From: Flavobacteriales bacterium
Lineage (GTDB): Bacteria; Bacteroidota; Bacteroidia; Flavobacteriales_F; PHOS-HE28
Reading direction: 5' to 3'
NCBI GenBank assembly: GCA_016788295.1
Contig: JAEUSY010000023.1
Location: forward strand, 1-64,000
DNA length: 64,000 bases
Within the stretch, counting starts at the first letter, position 1, and each line of letters begins with the position of its first letter. The translations under genes were made by a program, and so were the position numbers. Of the stretch, positions 17,399 to 26,444 are shown in pieces. The notes under the pieces were generated by a model. The model was given only the letters and a program-made list of their open reading frames with translations, was not told where the DNA came from and did no database searches.

Positions 17399-18898
17399 AT
17401 GATCGACCGCGTACTGCTTACCCTGCTCGCGACCGGCCTCACCGCCCTCACGCTCAACGCCCAGGACCACCCCAAGCGCACACTGGAGGTGCAGATCAAT
17501 GGCACAGCCAAGGACACCGTTTACCTGGCCAACTACTACGGAAACAAGCTCTACTACGCAGATACCGCGGTGGCCGATGCCAAGGGAACGGCTGTTTTCA
17601 AGAGCCCAAAGGGCTATGCCGCCGGTGTATACGCCGTGGTGGTGCCCGGGCCCAAGTATTTCGAGGTGATCCTGAACGAAACTGTGGTACAGCTAGCAAC
17701 GGACAAGGCCGACCTGTTGGGCAAGCTGCAAGTGAAAAAGTCCAAGGAGAACGAACTGTTCATCGGCTACATCCGCTTCCTGAACGACAAGAAACTGGAG
17801 GGTGATGCCTTGCGTGCGCAATTGGACGTGAACAAGGACCCGATCGCCCGCAGTTCCGTGAAGGCCAAGATGGAGGACCTGGACAAGGCGGTGAAACAGT
17901 ACCAGCGCGACCTGATCACCAACAACCCCGGCACCCTTGCTGCCAGCCTGGTACGTATGGGCATGACCGTGGACCTGCCCGAACCAAGAAAGGCGGATGG
18001 CTCATTGGATAGCGCGGCCAGCTACTACCAATACCGGGCGCACTTCTGGGATAACGTGGACCTGAAGGACGATCGCATCGTTCGCATACCAGTGTTCGCC
18101 AACAAGTTCGACGAGTATTTCTCCAAGCTCGTTCCGCAGGTACCCGATACCATCAACCGCCTGGCCGATGAACTGATCGCACGCATTGGCAATGCCGAGG
18201 AGGTGTTCAAGTACGTGGTGCACAACATCACCTACAAGTATGAGAACAGTGACATCATGGGCATGGATGCCGTTTTCGTGCACATGGCGCTTACCTACTA
18301 CTGTCCCCGCGACGGCAAGCCTGGACGGGTGACGTGGATGGAACAGGATAAGCTGGACAAGCTGTGCGAACGTGCCCGCAAGATGTCGCCATTGGTGCTG
18401 GGCCGGAAAGCACCCAACATCATCCTCACCGATTCCACGGAACAGAAGTGGATCAGCATGTACGACATCCCTGCGGAGTATGTGGTGATCATCTTCTGGG
18501 ACCCCCACTGTGGCCACTGCAAGAAGGAACTGCCCGACATCCACAAGGTCTACTTGGAAAAACTGAAGCCCATGGGCATTGAGGTCTATGCCGTGGCCAA
18601 GGCCGTGGACGCATCGCTGCTGAAGGATTGGAAGAAGTTCATCCGCGAGAACGACCTGAAGTGGGTGGATGTGGCATTGACCCAGACCGTTTACGAAGAA
18701 GCGAAAAAGGATGCCCGCAAGTACATCCCCCGCTACACCACCTTGGAAAGCTTGAACTATGCCGACACCTACGATGTATACAGCACTCCGAAGGTCTTCC
18801 TGGTGGATGGTGAGAGGAAGTTCGTTGGCAAGTCGCTCAGCGCCGAGCAGATCGAGGACCTGGTGACCAAGCTTCGCGAGCGCAAGGCGAAGAAGTGA
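17399..18898 (+). CDS. TlpA-like thioredoxin-fold protein with DUF4369/DUF5106-type N-terminus
   Basis: 499 residues. Signal peptide MIDRVLLTLLATGLTALTLNAQ. An N-terminal beta-sandwich (about 30-110, 'VQINGTAKDTVYLANYYGNKLYYADTAVADAKG') resembles DUF4369. A helical middle region follows. The C-terminal thioredoxin domain (about 335-499) carries the redox motif C371-G-H-C374 in 'FWDPHCGHCKKELPD'. These envelope proteins are thought to act in thiol-disulfide chemistry of exported proteins. The ATG at 17399 sits 5 nt after a TACTTTTG box. It is monocistronic by position. Confidence 0.88.
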   Translation: MIDRVLLTLLATGLTALTLNAQDHPKRTLEVQINGTAKDTVYLANYYGNKLYYADTAVADAKGTAVFKSPKGYAAGVYAVVVPGPKYFEVILNETVVQLATDKADLLGKLQVKKSKENELFIGYIRFLNDKKLEGDALRAQLDVNKDPIARSSVKAKMEDLDKAVKQYQRDLITNNPGTLAASLVRMGMTVDLPEPRKADGSLDSAASYYQYRAHFWDNVDLKDDRIVRIPVFANKFDEYFSKLVPQVPDTINRLADELIARIGNAEEVFKYVVHNITYKYENSDIMGMDAVFVHMALTYYCPRDGKPGRVTWMEQDKLDKLCERARKMSPLVLGRKAPNIILTDSTEQKWISMYDIPAEYVVIIFWDPHCGHCKKELPDIHKVYLEKLKPMGIEVYAVAKAVDASLLKDWKKFIRENDLKWVDVALTQTVYEEAKKDARKYIPRYTTLESLNYADTYDVYSTPKVFLVDGERKFVGKSLSAEQIEDLVTKLRERKAKK

Positions 18899-19137
18899 TC
18901 GTCGTCCCTTGCGATCGAAGGTCTCTCACCGTTCCAGCAAACCCTGTTGGCCCTGATTTTGTCGGAGCGAGGAACCATGGTGGACCGCTGAAATGTGCCT
19001 CAGCTAAGCACATGCGATAGAGGACGACCAAAGACGTCGCTTTGTCGGGAACGGAAATGTGGCTCGACCCTGCCTGCTCGGCGAAATGCGATCTCCATGT
19101 CCGATCGCTTTTATGGGACCGGTCAATAAGGCACGGA

Positions 19138-22100
19138 CTATCCCTCGGTCTCTTTGGCCCAGATGGCCTCCGTGATGCTTTGTCCGTTCTTGAAGTAGAA
19201 CGTGCCCCACTTCGCGATCACTTTGCTGTACTCGTCAGCCTTGTTCCCGTTCACCACCACGCGGCGGATGATGACCTTGTTGCCTTCAGTGTAGCTCTCC
19301 TCCGTAACACCAGGGGGATACTCCTGTGCCAATTTGGAGCGGTTGTAATCCGCGAAAGCACGAGGCTGGTCCTTGGGAGTGCTTTCCAACTGGGCCTTGG
19401 CAGCAGCACGATTTTCCGCACTGGCCTGGGTATAGCGTGCCTCACGGGCCTGCTGGGCACGTTTCTCATCTTCCACGGACTGACGACCACCAGCCTGCTG
19501 TAATGCGCCACGTTGCTGCTGTTCGGCCACAGCTACGGCCTGTGCCTCGGTGGCAGCACGGGCCTGTTCCGTTCGGGCACGTCCGGCATCCGCTTGTTGG
19601 GCCTGTGTGGTCCGCACGGCCTCGGTGATCTGGGCCACCTCCTGCGCACGCGCGGCTTGTTGTTCATCCATGGCACGGCCGCGCTCCTCACGCTGAGCCT
19701 GCATGGCTTGCTGCTGCTCGTAGGTGAGACCCCGGGTTTGTGCGGCCCGCTGCTGACGTTCCGCTTCGGCACGTGCCAATGCCTCGCGCTGCGCCTCGAT
19801 CGCATCAGCGTTCTGTTGGCGACGTCCTTCATCACCTTGGTACAGGCCGGCCGCTTGGTCCTGGGCCTGTTGCTTGCGCTCCACCCCTTCCATTCGGCGC
19901 TGTCCGGCCGCATCGGCATTGGCGGTCTCCTTGGCCTCCATATCGGAGCGGAACTTGCGAATGCGCTCGTACTTCTCAGCCTCCTCACGTTCGCGTGCTT
20001 CACGCATGAACTGCTCAGCTTCCTGCTCCTTCCGGAAGTCAATGGTCGAACTGGTGCGCTGTGGTGTATTGGTCTGCTCTTGGCGTTGGCGAGCTGCAAG
20101 CTCTGCCTCAGCGCGTTGGCGCTCCTGTTCGGCCAAATACTTGTCGATCTGTTCGATCTTGGAGATCGGATAGACCTCCTGCGGCTTCAGATCGCTGGCT
20201 TGGGCATAGAGCCCTCGCGCCTGCTGATGCTGACCAGCCGCCAATGCCTCATCAGCAGCGATGACGGCGCTTCTGAAGCTTTCCTCCAAGGCCTTTTGGC
20301 GTTCACGTTCGGCACGTTCACTTTCCTCTGAGGATCGCTTTGCCAGTTCAGCCTCTCTTTCCCGACGCAGTCGCTCCTCCTCCTGACGCTGACGTTCAGC
20401 CTCCGATGCCAAGCGCGCAGCTTCCGCATCCTGCGCAGCCTTTCGCTTGCGCTCTTCTTCCAGACGCCGCTGTTCTTCGGACATACGCGCAGCATCCTCA
20501 GCCGCTTTCCTGCGTCGCTCGATCTCCCCATCAATAGCGGCAAGCTTGTCCTTGGGATACTTCTCTGCGGGCTTTACGCCCAAGGCAGCATTGAATTTCT
20601 CCCGAGCGGTCTCCCACTCTGCTGAAGTGAAGGCGATATCTCCGGCTGCCACCAGTTCTCGATAACGAGCATCCACCTCGGCTGCTGCTGCGTTCCGCAT
20701 GCGCTCCTCCTCGGCCAACCGTGCCTTCTCGGCAGCTGCGAGCTCTGCAGCGAGGCGGTCCGCTTCGGCCTTGCGTGCCTTTTCAGCGGCATCGCGTTCG
20801 GCAGCTTCCTTGTCCGCCGCAGCCTTACGGGCCTGCTCAGCCAGCAGGTTCTCGATCTCGTCCAAACGGCTCTTAGGGTGCTTCTCCTCGGGCTTCACCG
20901 CAAGGGCCGCGCTGTAATCATCACGGGCCTTGTCGTATTGCTTGGCCCCGAATGCTTTGTCAGCGGAAGCGACCAGGTCGCTATAACGCTTGTCGCGGTC
21001 CTGCTTTTCACGCGCCAGTCTCTCCTCCTCGGCCTTGGCCTTGGCGGCTGCGTCCAACTGGCCTTCAATGGCGGCGATCCGCTCCTTGGGATGCGCCTCC
21101 TGCGGCTTCAGGCTGGAGGCGTCCTTGTAGTCGTTCAGTGCTTCGGAGAGCTTTTGGCCTGCGAACGCCGCATCGGCCTTGGCCACCAATGCCTTGTATC
21201 GGTCATCCAATTCCTTGGCCTTACGCTCCTCCTCGGCCTTGCGGGCAGCTTCTGCCACACGGGCATCCACCTCAGCGATGCGGTCCTTTGGATACTTCTC
21301 CTCTGCCTTCAATGTCAACGCTTCTTGGTACTTCCCTTTGGCCGTTGGGTAGTCCTGCTTGTCGAAGGCTGCATCGGCCGCACTGATCACAGCCTGATAC
21401 TTCGCATTCAGTTCCTCCTGCTTGCGACGAGCCTCAGCATCCGCCTTGGCCTTGGTGATCGCCGCCAGCTGGTCCTTCGGGTACTTCTCGGTCGGCTTCA
21501 GTGAACCTGCTTCGGTGTACTTGGCCGTTGCCGCATCCCAGTTCTCCTTTCCGAAGGCATCGTCCGCAGCAGCGATCGCCGCTTGATACTTGTCGTTCAA
21601 TTCCTTGGCCTTCAATTCCTCTTCAGCCTTCTTGGCCAGGTCCGCCTTGCGCTTGTTCAAGGCGACGATCTGGTCCTTCGGGTATTGTTCCTTGGGCTTC
21701 AGTTCAGAAGCTTCGGTGTACTTGGCAATGGCGTCATCGAGCCGCTCACCGCTTGATGCGGCCATGGCTTCGGACAGCAACGCCTTGTAACGCTCCTCAA
21801 GTTCCTTGGCCTGCCGCTCCTCATCCGCTTTCTTGGCCAGCTCGGCAAGCTTGGTCTGAATGAGGGCCAAGCGGTCCTTGGGGTATTTCTCCTCGGGCTT
21901 CAGCGTCGAAGCCTCGGTATACTTGGCCGTGGCATCGTCATACTTTGCTCCGTTGAAGGCCATATCGGCAGCGGCAACAGCGGCCTGATACTTCTCGTTG
22001 ATCTCCTTGACCTTACGCTCCTCCTCGGCCTTCTTGGCCGCTTCATCCTTCTTCAGAGCAATTGCGGCAAGTTGGTCCTTCGGATACTTTTCCTCAGGCT

Positions 22101-23331
22101 TCAAGGTGCTCGCTTCGGTGAACTTGGTGGTGGCCAGGTCCCAGTTGGATGCCTTGAAGGCCACATCACCGGCAGCTATGGCCGCCTGGTACTTCTCGTT
22201 CAGTTCCTTCGCCTTACGCTCCTCCTCAGCCTTCTTCGCCAGTTCATCACGCTTCAGTGCAATGGCCGCGAGTTGGTCCTTCGGATACTTCTCTTCGGGT
22301 TTCAGGGTACCCGCTTCGGTGTACTTCGTGGTCGCCTGGTCGAGGTTCCCCGCTTTGAACGCTGCATCGCCAGCGGTTATGGCCGCTTGGTACTTCTCGT
22401 TCAGCTCTTTCGACTTGAGTTCCTCTTCGGCCTTCTTGGCAGCTTCGGCCAGCAACCCTTCGATCTCTTTCAGCTTCTGCTTCGGGTAGGGTTCCTTATC
22501 CTTTACGTCAAGCGCTGCATCGTATTTGGTCTTAGCACCGGAATAATCCTTCTTGGCAAAGAGCGCATCGGCTTCCTTCACCAAGGCGGCGTATTGCTCA
22601 TTCGCCTTCTTGTCCGCATCCGCCCCCTCCATGCGCATTTTCGCATCGCTCAACTTCGCGGTCGCCACCGGGTCGTTGGCCTTGAACTCCAAGGCGACCG
22701 TGAACTGTTCCACAGCCTTTTTATAATCGCTCACGGTCATGGCCGTATTACCGGCCTGTATGGCTTTGGCATACTCAGCCTCTGCGTTGGCCTCCCGCTT
22801 CTTGCGCTCCTCGTATTCCTTCATCAGGCGTGCCTGGGCATCGCGCATGCGGGCGGTATACTCCATATCCCACTCGAAATTGCCTGCCGCCCCCACGAAC
22901 TTGGCCTTGCCGAAGGGTTCGTTCAGGATGGAGTAATCCACACCCTTGATCTCCACCATCATGGTGAAATCGATGTTCATACCATGGCCACCGGCCCTGT
23001 CCTCCTCAGGTACATTGCGCGTATCGATCGTGATGTTCTTGCCCACATACCCGGTCTTGACACACATCACCTTGTAGTCCGACCCATAATCCAGGTTCAC
23101 CTCGTACTTACCGCTGGCGTTGGTCTGCACTTCCAGCAGTTTCGCTCCGTTCTTGTAGACCGTGATCGTCACGCCTTCCATTTTCTTGGCGCTCACGTTG
23201 TCCTTCACCGTACCGAACACAGTGACCACGTCGAGCTGGGCCATCGATGGCAGCGTGGCACAGAACAACACAACGGGTAGGATGAAGGCCCTGAAGGCCT
23301 TGCTGGGCAGGGAACTGATCACCACGCTCAT
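19138..23331 (-). CDS. Giant exported protein with twelve TPR-like repeats and a long coiled coil
   Basis: 1397 residues. Signal peptide (to about residue 32, ending PSMAQ). A carboxypeptidase-regulatory-like beta domain spans about 35-160 ('VFGTVKDNVSAKKMEGVTITVYKNG', then 'NEPFGKAKFVGAAGNFEW'). From about 183 to 1055 there are about twelve copies of a ~66-residue unit with the pattern 'Y.aAI.AaD.AF...w..A...Y.eA..LKP.EKYPKDqLA.I', alternating with charged KAEEER helices, like TPR units joined by coiled coil. A Glu/Arg/Gln/Ala-rich coiled coil reaches about 1340. A conserved-looking tail follows (VTEESYTEGNKVIIRRVVVNG...YFKNGQSITEAIWAKE). No T9SS sorting domain is seen. The start at 23331 follows a TATTTTG box; the frame runs to 24075 only as antisense. 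Probably a periplasmic structural or envelope-spanning protein; function unknown. Confidence 0.85.
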   Translation of the reverse strand: MSVVISSLPSKAFRAFILPVVLFCATLPSMAQLDVVTVFGTVKDNVSAKKMEGVTITVYKNGAKLLEVQTNASGKYEVNLDYGSDYKVMCVKTGYVGKNITIDTRNVPEEDRAGGHGMNIDFTMMVEIKGVDYSILNEPFGKAKFVGAAGNFEWDMEYTARMRDAQARLMKEYEERKKREANAEAEYAKAIQAGNTAMTVSDYKKAVEQFTVALEFKANDPVATAKLSDAKMRMEGADADKKANEQYAALVKEADALFAKKDYSGAKTKYDAALDVKDKEPYPKQKLKEIEGLLAEAAKKAEEELKSKELNEKYQAAITAGDAAFKAGNLDQATTKYTEAGTLKPEEKYPKDQLAAIALKRDELAKKAEEERKAKELNEKYQAAIAAGDVAFKASNWDLATTKFTEASTLKPEEKYPKDQLAAIALKKDEAAKKAEEERKVKEINEKYQAAVAAADMAFNGAKYDDATAKYTEASTLKPEEKYPKDRLALIQTKLAELAKKADEERQAKELEERYKALLSEAMAASSGERLDDAIAKYTEASELKPKEQYPKDQIVALNKRKADLAKKAEEELKAKELNDKYQAAIAAADDAFGKENWDAATAKYTEAGSLKPTEKYPKDQLAAITKAKADAEARRKQEELNAKYQAVISAADAAFDKQDYPTAKGKYQEALTLKAEEKYPKDRIAEVDARVAEAARKAEEERKAKELDDRYKALVAKADAAFAGQKLSEALNDYKDASSLKPQEAHPKERIAAIEGQLDAAAKAKAEEERLAREKQDRDKRYSDLVASADKAFGAKQYDKARDDYSAALAVKPEEKHPKSRLDEIENLLAEQARKAAADKEAAERDAAEKARKAEADRLAAELAAAEKARLAEEERMRNAAAAEVDARYRELVAAGDIAFTSAEWETAREKFNAALGVKPAEKYPKDKLAAIDGEIERRRKAAEDAARMSEEQRRLEEERKRKAAQDAEAARLASEAERQRQEEERLRREREAELAKRSSEESERAERERQKALEESFRSAVIAADEALAAGQHQQARGLYAQASDLKPQEVYPISKIEQIDKYLAEQERQRAEAELAARQRQEQTNTPQRTSSTIDFRKEQEAEQFMREAREREEAEKYERIRKFRSDMEAKETANADAAGQRRMEGVERKQQAQDQAAGLYQGDEGRRQQNADAIEAQREALARAEAERQQRAAQTRGLTYEQQQAMQAQREERGRAMDEQQAARAQEVAQITEAVRTTQAQQADAGRARTEQARAATEAQAVAVAEQQQRGALQQAGGRQSVEDEKRAQQAREARYTQASAENRAAAKAQLESTPKDQPRAFADYNRSKLAQEYPPGVTEESYTEGNKVIIRRVVVNGNKADEYSKVIAKWGTFYFKNGQSITEAIWAKETEG
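20130..22785. repeat. Tandem ~200-bp coding repeats of the giant protein gene
   Basis: About twelve direct repeats of roughly 195-205 bp (longer near the 20130 end, where extra coiled-coil codons are inserted) encode the ~66-residue units. Copies around 22030-22440 are nearest to identical, with recurring blocks such as TGGTCCTTCGGATACTTCTC. Divergence rises towards the ends, consistent with growth by internal duplication. Confidence 0.8.
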
Positions 23332-23364
23332 TTTACGGGCCCGCAGGTCATGGGCCGAACGCCG

Positions 23365-23371
23365 CAAAATA
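23365..23371 (-). promoter_or_regulatory. -7 element (TATTTTG) of the giant repeat protein gene
   Basis: TATTTTGC on the minus strand, 33 nt upstream of the ATG at 23331, is close to the TAnnTTTG consensus. It supports ignoring the upstream open frame. Confidence 0.4.
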
Positions 23372-23418
23372 CGACATCTTTGGACGATGGCCGCTTCACG
23401 AAGAGCGACCTGCGCACA

Positions 23419-24543
23419 ATGCAAAGCATCTGGGAATCGGGGCATTTCCATCGTTCGCCTCATTTGGCGGTGATCGGAGGGGGTATTGTAGGGCTCTTCA
23501 CGGCCTTGTTCCATAAACGGGCGCATCCCCATCATCATGTGCTTGTTCTCGAGCGCGGTCCATTTCCGAGCGGTGCCAGCGTGAAAAATGCCGGTTTTGC
23601 CTGTTTCGGCAGCCCGAGCGAGCTTCTGGCCGACATGGACAATGAAGGCGCCGATGCCATGCTGGCCCGGGTGGAGGAACGGTGGCTTGGCCTGCTTGAA
23701 CTGCGCAACGAACTGGGCGACGATGCCATTGGTTTTGAGCCAACGGGGGGGCATGAGGTGTACCGCGCACATGACCCGCTGTACACCCGGGTGGCCGAGC
23801 GGTTCGATGCCCTGAACGACCTGATCCGCCCTCTTTTCGGCAAAACCGTGTTCCACTGGGACGACCAGGCATTGGATCGAACGGGCATGGCCGGACTCGA
23901 GCATCTGGCCCGCACCGATCTCGAAGGCCCATTGGATAGTGGTGCGCTGATGAACACCCTCTTGCGCAAGGCCATTGCAGAAGGTGTTCTTTTCCGCCCA
24001 TGCGCCGAGGTGGTCGGCTTCGAGGAAGGGTCCAATGCGGTTTTGATCCGCCTTGCGGACAGCGCGGAGATCCATGCCGCACGTATTGTTGTGGCCACCA
24101 ATGCGTGGACCCAGGAATTACTACCCCAACTGGAAGTGGTGCCCGCCCGGGGCCAGGTGCTGCTCACGAACCCCGTTCCCGGCCTGAGATTGCGTGGCAC
24201 TTACCACTACGACGAAGGCTTCTACTACTTCCGTGACCACGCAGGCGGAGTACTGCTGGGAGGAGGCCGTAACCTGGACTTTACGGGCGAGACCACCGCG
24301 CAGGAGGGTACCACCCCATTGATCCAGGATGCCCTGGTGCGGCTGCTGGACGAGGTGATCCTGCCCGGCACCAATTACACCATTGCCCGGCGGTGGAGCG
24401 GGATCATGGGCATGGGCAGCAGCAAGAGCCCGATCGTGGAACGCACCTCGGAACGGGTGGTGGCCGCGGTCCGTTTGGGCGGCATGGGCGTGGCCATTGG
24501 GATAAGAGTAGCACGGCGTGCTGCCGGGTTATTGCAGGAATGA
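23419..24543 (+). CDS. FAD-dependent amino-acid oxidoreductase (DadA/ThiO/SoxB type)
   Basis: 374 residues. The N-terminal dinucleotide-binding motif is 'LAVIGGGIVGLFTALFHKRAHPHHHVLVLERG', followed by 'SGASVKNAGFACFGSPSEL', the substrate-side loop of the D-amino-acid oxidase family. 'RIVVATNAWTQELLPQLEVVPARGQVLLT' and the C-terminal 'RRWSGIMGMGSSKSPIVER' and 'VRLGGMGVAIG' complete the FAD domain. It probably oxidises an amino acid or secondary amine; the substrate is unknown. The ATG at 23419 (MQSIWESG) is chosen; a longer start at 23350 is possible. Divergent from the giant repeat gene. Confidence 0.85.
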   Translation: MQSIWESGHFHRSPHLAVIGGGIVGLFTALFHKRAHPHHHVLVLERGPFPSGASVKNAGFACFGSPSELLADMDNEGADAMLARVEERWLGLLELRNELGDDAIGFEPTGGHEVYRAHDPLYTRVAERFDALNDLIRPLFGKTVFHWDDQALDRTGMAGLEHLARTDLEGPLDSGALMNTLLRKAIAEGVLFRPCAEVVGFEEGSNAVLIRLADSAEIHAARIVVATNAWTQELLPQLEVVPARGQVLLTNPVPGLRLRGTYHYDEGFYYFRDHAGGVLLGGGRNLDFTGETTAQEGTTPLIQDALVRLLDEVILPGTNYTIARRWSGIMGMGSSKSPIVERTSERVVAAVRLGGMGVAIGIRVARRAAGLLQE

Positions 24544-24575
24544 GCCTGCACGGCAAGGATGCTATTCAAATGAAA

Positions 24576-24603
24576 AAAGGGACCACCAAATGGTGATCCC
24601 TTT
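24576..24603 (-). terminator. Terminator hairpin after tRNA-Thr (also serves the FAD gene)
   Basis: Arms AAAGGGACCACCA and TGGTGATCCCTTT (one bulge) around an AA loop. On the minus strand it follows the tRNA by 3 nt and ends in a T-run; the plus-strand side ends the FAD oxidoreductase gene. Confidence 0.75.
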
Positions 24604-24606
24604 CCG

Positions 24607-24678
24607 AGCCTCCTTTCGGATTTGAACCGAAGACCTGCTCATTACGAATGAGCTGCTCTACCGCTGAGCTAAGGAGGC
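24607..24678 (-). tRNA. tRNA-Thr (anticodon CGT)
   Basis: The minus strand folds into a full cloverleaf: acceptor GCCTCCT/AGGAGGC, D stem GCTC/GAGC, anticodon stem GCTCA/TGAGC with loop TTCGTAA, and T arm TTCGG-TTCAAAT-CCGAA. The anticodon CGT reads ACG (Thr). The discriminator base is T and no CCA is encoded, so CCA must be added after transcription. Promoter elements lie at 24713-24746 and a terminator follows at 24576-24603. Confidence 0.95.
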
Positions 24679-24712
24679 TTATACCGCCCACTGCCACAAG
24701 GACAGCGGGCGG

Positions 24713-24746
24713 CAAATGTAAATAGCTCGGGTCGATCCCGAGCAAA
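24713..24746 (-). promoter_or_regulatory. Promoter of tRNA-Thr
   Basis: On the minus strand TTTG (24743-24746) and TACATTTG (24713-24720) are separated by 22 nt, fitting the Bacteroidota -33/-7 layout, with the tRNA 5' end 34 nt further on. The -33 region overlaps the terminator of the upstream beta-propeller gene. Confidence 0.6.
24725..24743 (-). terminator. Terminator of the beta-propeller gene
   Basis: Perfect 7-bp stem GCTCGGG / CCCGAGC with a 5-nt loop, just after the stop at 24751 on the minus strand and followed by TATTT. The two are so close that termination and the tRNA promoter share sequence. Confidence 0.6.
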
Positions 24747-24750
24747 AAGA

Positions 24751-26037
24751 TCAGCCCTTGGTGAAGCGGAGGGTGCCCTGGCCTTGCACCTGCACCGTAT
24801 AGACACCGTTCTGTAACGCGGCAATGTCAAGCTGCACAATGCCTTCAACGTTCACACTGGCGCGCTCCAAGACCACACGGCCCATGCTGTCGAACACACG
24901 TATTTGAGCGCCTTGGAGCACTCCTGAAAGTGCCACGGTCTCACTGGCCGGGTTCGGATAGAGGCCCAGCACTGGACGCTGCTGTGAGCTCACCGAAGTG
25001 CTCAAGCGAATGTCCATAGCGAGGTTGCCGGGTGAGACACCCACGGCAACTGTGGACAGCACATTGCCCTCCAGGTCCATGACATGCAGATCGCCCGTGG
25101 AAAAGAAGTCGGTGGTGGTGGCATAAAGCACCCCGTTCACTGGGTCCTCAATGAGCCCGTACACCGCTGGGCTACCAGCTAGCGTATCGGCCACCACGCC
25201 ATTGTTCAGGTCGAACCGGGCCAGTTCGTTCTGTGCATACTCCATGTAGTACACACGTCCGTTGGCACCCACCTTGGCCGAAGCGGCGCAGCTCGAATTC
25301 GCTGACACGTTGGTCGTGTAGGCGATCGTCCCTGAGGAAACATTCACCCGACTGATGCTGCTGTGCGAGAAGTCGGTGTTATTGAAGGCAATGATGTCGC
25401 CTTCGTGCTCCATGAGCTTTTCGGGATTGGTACCTTCCGGGCCAAGGTCAACCTCGGCGCCATAGGTACCAGTAAGAAGATCGACCACACCGACACGGCC
25501 CACGAAATTGCCCCACTCGAAGGCATTGCCCACGGCCAGGTAAGCCTTGTCGCCCACCACTAGAACATCCTCCGCAGCGAACTGCAGGCCGTCCGCCGGT
25601 GTGATGGTGTATTGAAGGTCCAGTGTGTTCCGGTCACGTACTTCGAAGTAGTGCGGCAGTCCACCAAGCTCACCGCGAGTGATCAGCAGCTGGCCGTTCC
25701 ACACGGCCAGTTTGCGCGCGCCTTGAACCATGGCTTCGCCGGTCTGTTGATAGGTGTCGGCATCAAATCGAAGTACACGGTCATCGGCGGCCACATAGAT
25801 GTCACCACCGTCCACCAGCACATCGCTACCGAAGCGGGGGCCGGTAATGGTGGCAACTGTCTGGTAGATACCGGTAGTGGGATCATAACTACCCAGCGTT
25901 ACCGGCACCAACTGGCCCTGGCCATTGAAGTAGTCGTAATAACCTTCATTGAGCACCACCACTTGATTTACGGTGGATTGTGCGCCAACGTGCAGCGCGA
26001 GGGCCATCAGGCCCGCTGAGAGTACTGAACGGTACAT
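24751..26037 (-). CDS. Secreted beta-propeller protein with T9SS sorting domain, BtuG-like, under a cobalamin riboswitch
   Basis: 428 residues. Signal peptide MYRSVLSAGLMALALHVGAQ. The mature protein starts 'VNQVVVLNEGYYDYFNGQGQ' and continues with propeller blades ('DVLVDGGDIYVAADDRVLRFDADTYQ', 'KLAVWNGQLLITRGELGG', 'GANGRVYYMEYAQNELARFDLNNG'), matching the DUF5074/YncE-like type with its VLNEG opening. Residues from about 350 (VLGLYPNPASETVALSG...) form a T9SS type A sorting domain. The leader holds a clear cobalamin riboswitch. In Bacteroides a beta-propeller of this class, BtuG, captures vitamin B12 at the cell surface as a lipoprotein; here the T9SS would place it there instead. B12 binding is inference from fold plus riboswitch. 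Confidence 0.85.
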   Translation of the reverse strand: MYRSVLSAGLMALALHVGAQSTVNQVVVLNEGYYDYFNGQGQLVPVTLGSYDPTTGIYQTVATITGPRFGSDVLVDGGDIYVAADDRVLRFDADTYQQTGEAMVQGARKLAVWNGQLLITRGELGGLPHYFEVRDRNTLDLQYTITPADGLQFAAEDVLVVGDKAYLAVGNAFEWGNFVGRVGVVDLLTGTYGAEVDLGPEGTNPEKLMEHEGDIIAFNNTDFSHSSISRVNVSSGTIAYTTNVSANSSCAASAKVGANGRVYYMEYAQNELARFDLNNGVVADTLAGSPAVYGLIEDPVNGVLYATTTDFFSTGDLHVMDLEGNVLSTVAVGVSPGNLAMDIRLSTSVSSQQRPVLGLYPNPASETVALSGVLQGAQIRVFDSMGRVVLERASVNVEGIVQLDIAALQNGVYTVQVQGQGTLRFTKG

Positions 26038-26179
26038 GGAAAAAAGGATTTAGTTGCCGCGTTCACCGCACGGCGTTAACGAAGTGAAACCCTGGGTTGA
26101 GCGGAAGGCCTGTACCGCAAGCCCTCTACCCTTTCCCAGGGCCGAGATCAACGGACCCGGATGAATAACCCGGGCCGCG

Positions 26180-26362
26180 TGGTGGCAGGTCTTCTGGCTT
26201 ACCGCCCTACCTGTTGCGCCTTCCCGAGGCCCCAAAGGGCATCAGTGGCATTCGGCAACAGGCGTCAGCGGCTTACAGCTGCGGGAACAGCTCCCGGTTC
26301 GCACGGGATTCCCTCTTCACCTTTGGGAAAGCGCCCTTCGATCACTCCCGGGGCACCTCTCA
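26180..26362 (-). ncRNA. Cobalamin (vitamin B12) riboswitch
   Basis: Read on the minus strand, the conserved blocks occur in order: GAGGTGCC at the 5' stem, GAGGGAATCCCGTGCGAA, CGGGAGCTGTTCCCGC, the core GCCACTG (near 26245), CGGGAAGGCGC and finally AGCCAGAAGACCTGCC near 26181. This is the textbook B12-box architecture. It lies about 140 nt upstream of the T9SS beta-propeller ATG, with a CCCTGGG/CCCAGGG stem (about 26138 and 26091) and a T-run at 26038-26044 between, which may be the expression platform. It should shut the gene off when cobalamin is plentiful. Confidence 0.95.
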
Positions 26363-26444
26363 TCGGCTCGTTCGCACCATGGTCCAGATCGAGACTTGGA
26401 AAATGGTACAAGACCACTACGCGCAGCGAATGTAGCAGGCCCGA

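Noticed and set aside
18899-19137. A small gene in the 239-bp gap before the giant repeat gene's end
   Set aside because: Only short frames without start context or codon bias are present; I see nothing there.
20130-22785. CRISPR-like or satellite-like regular repeats of about 200 bp
   Set aside because: The repeats are in-frame codons of one long gene, with protein-level conservation and no spacer structure.
22072-23280. A 402-residue plus-strand reading frame opposite the giant gene
   Set aside because: It is the antisense shadow of a repetitive high-GC gene; its composition (Leu/Gly/His-rich, no motif) fits no protein family.
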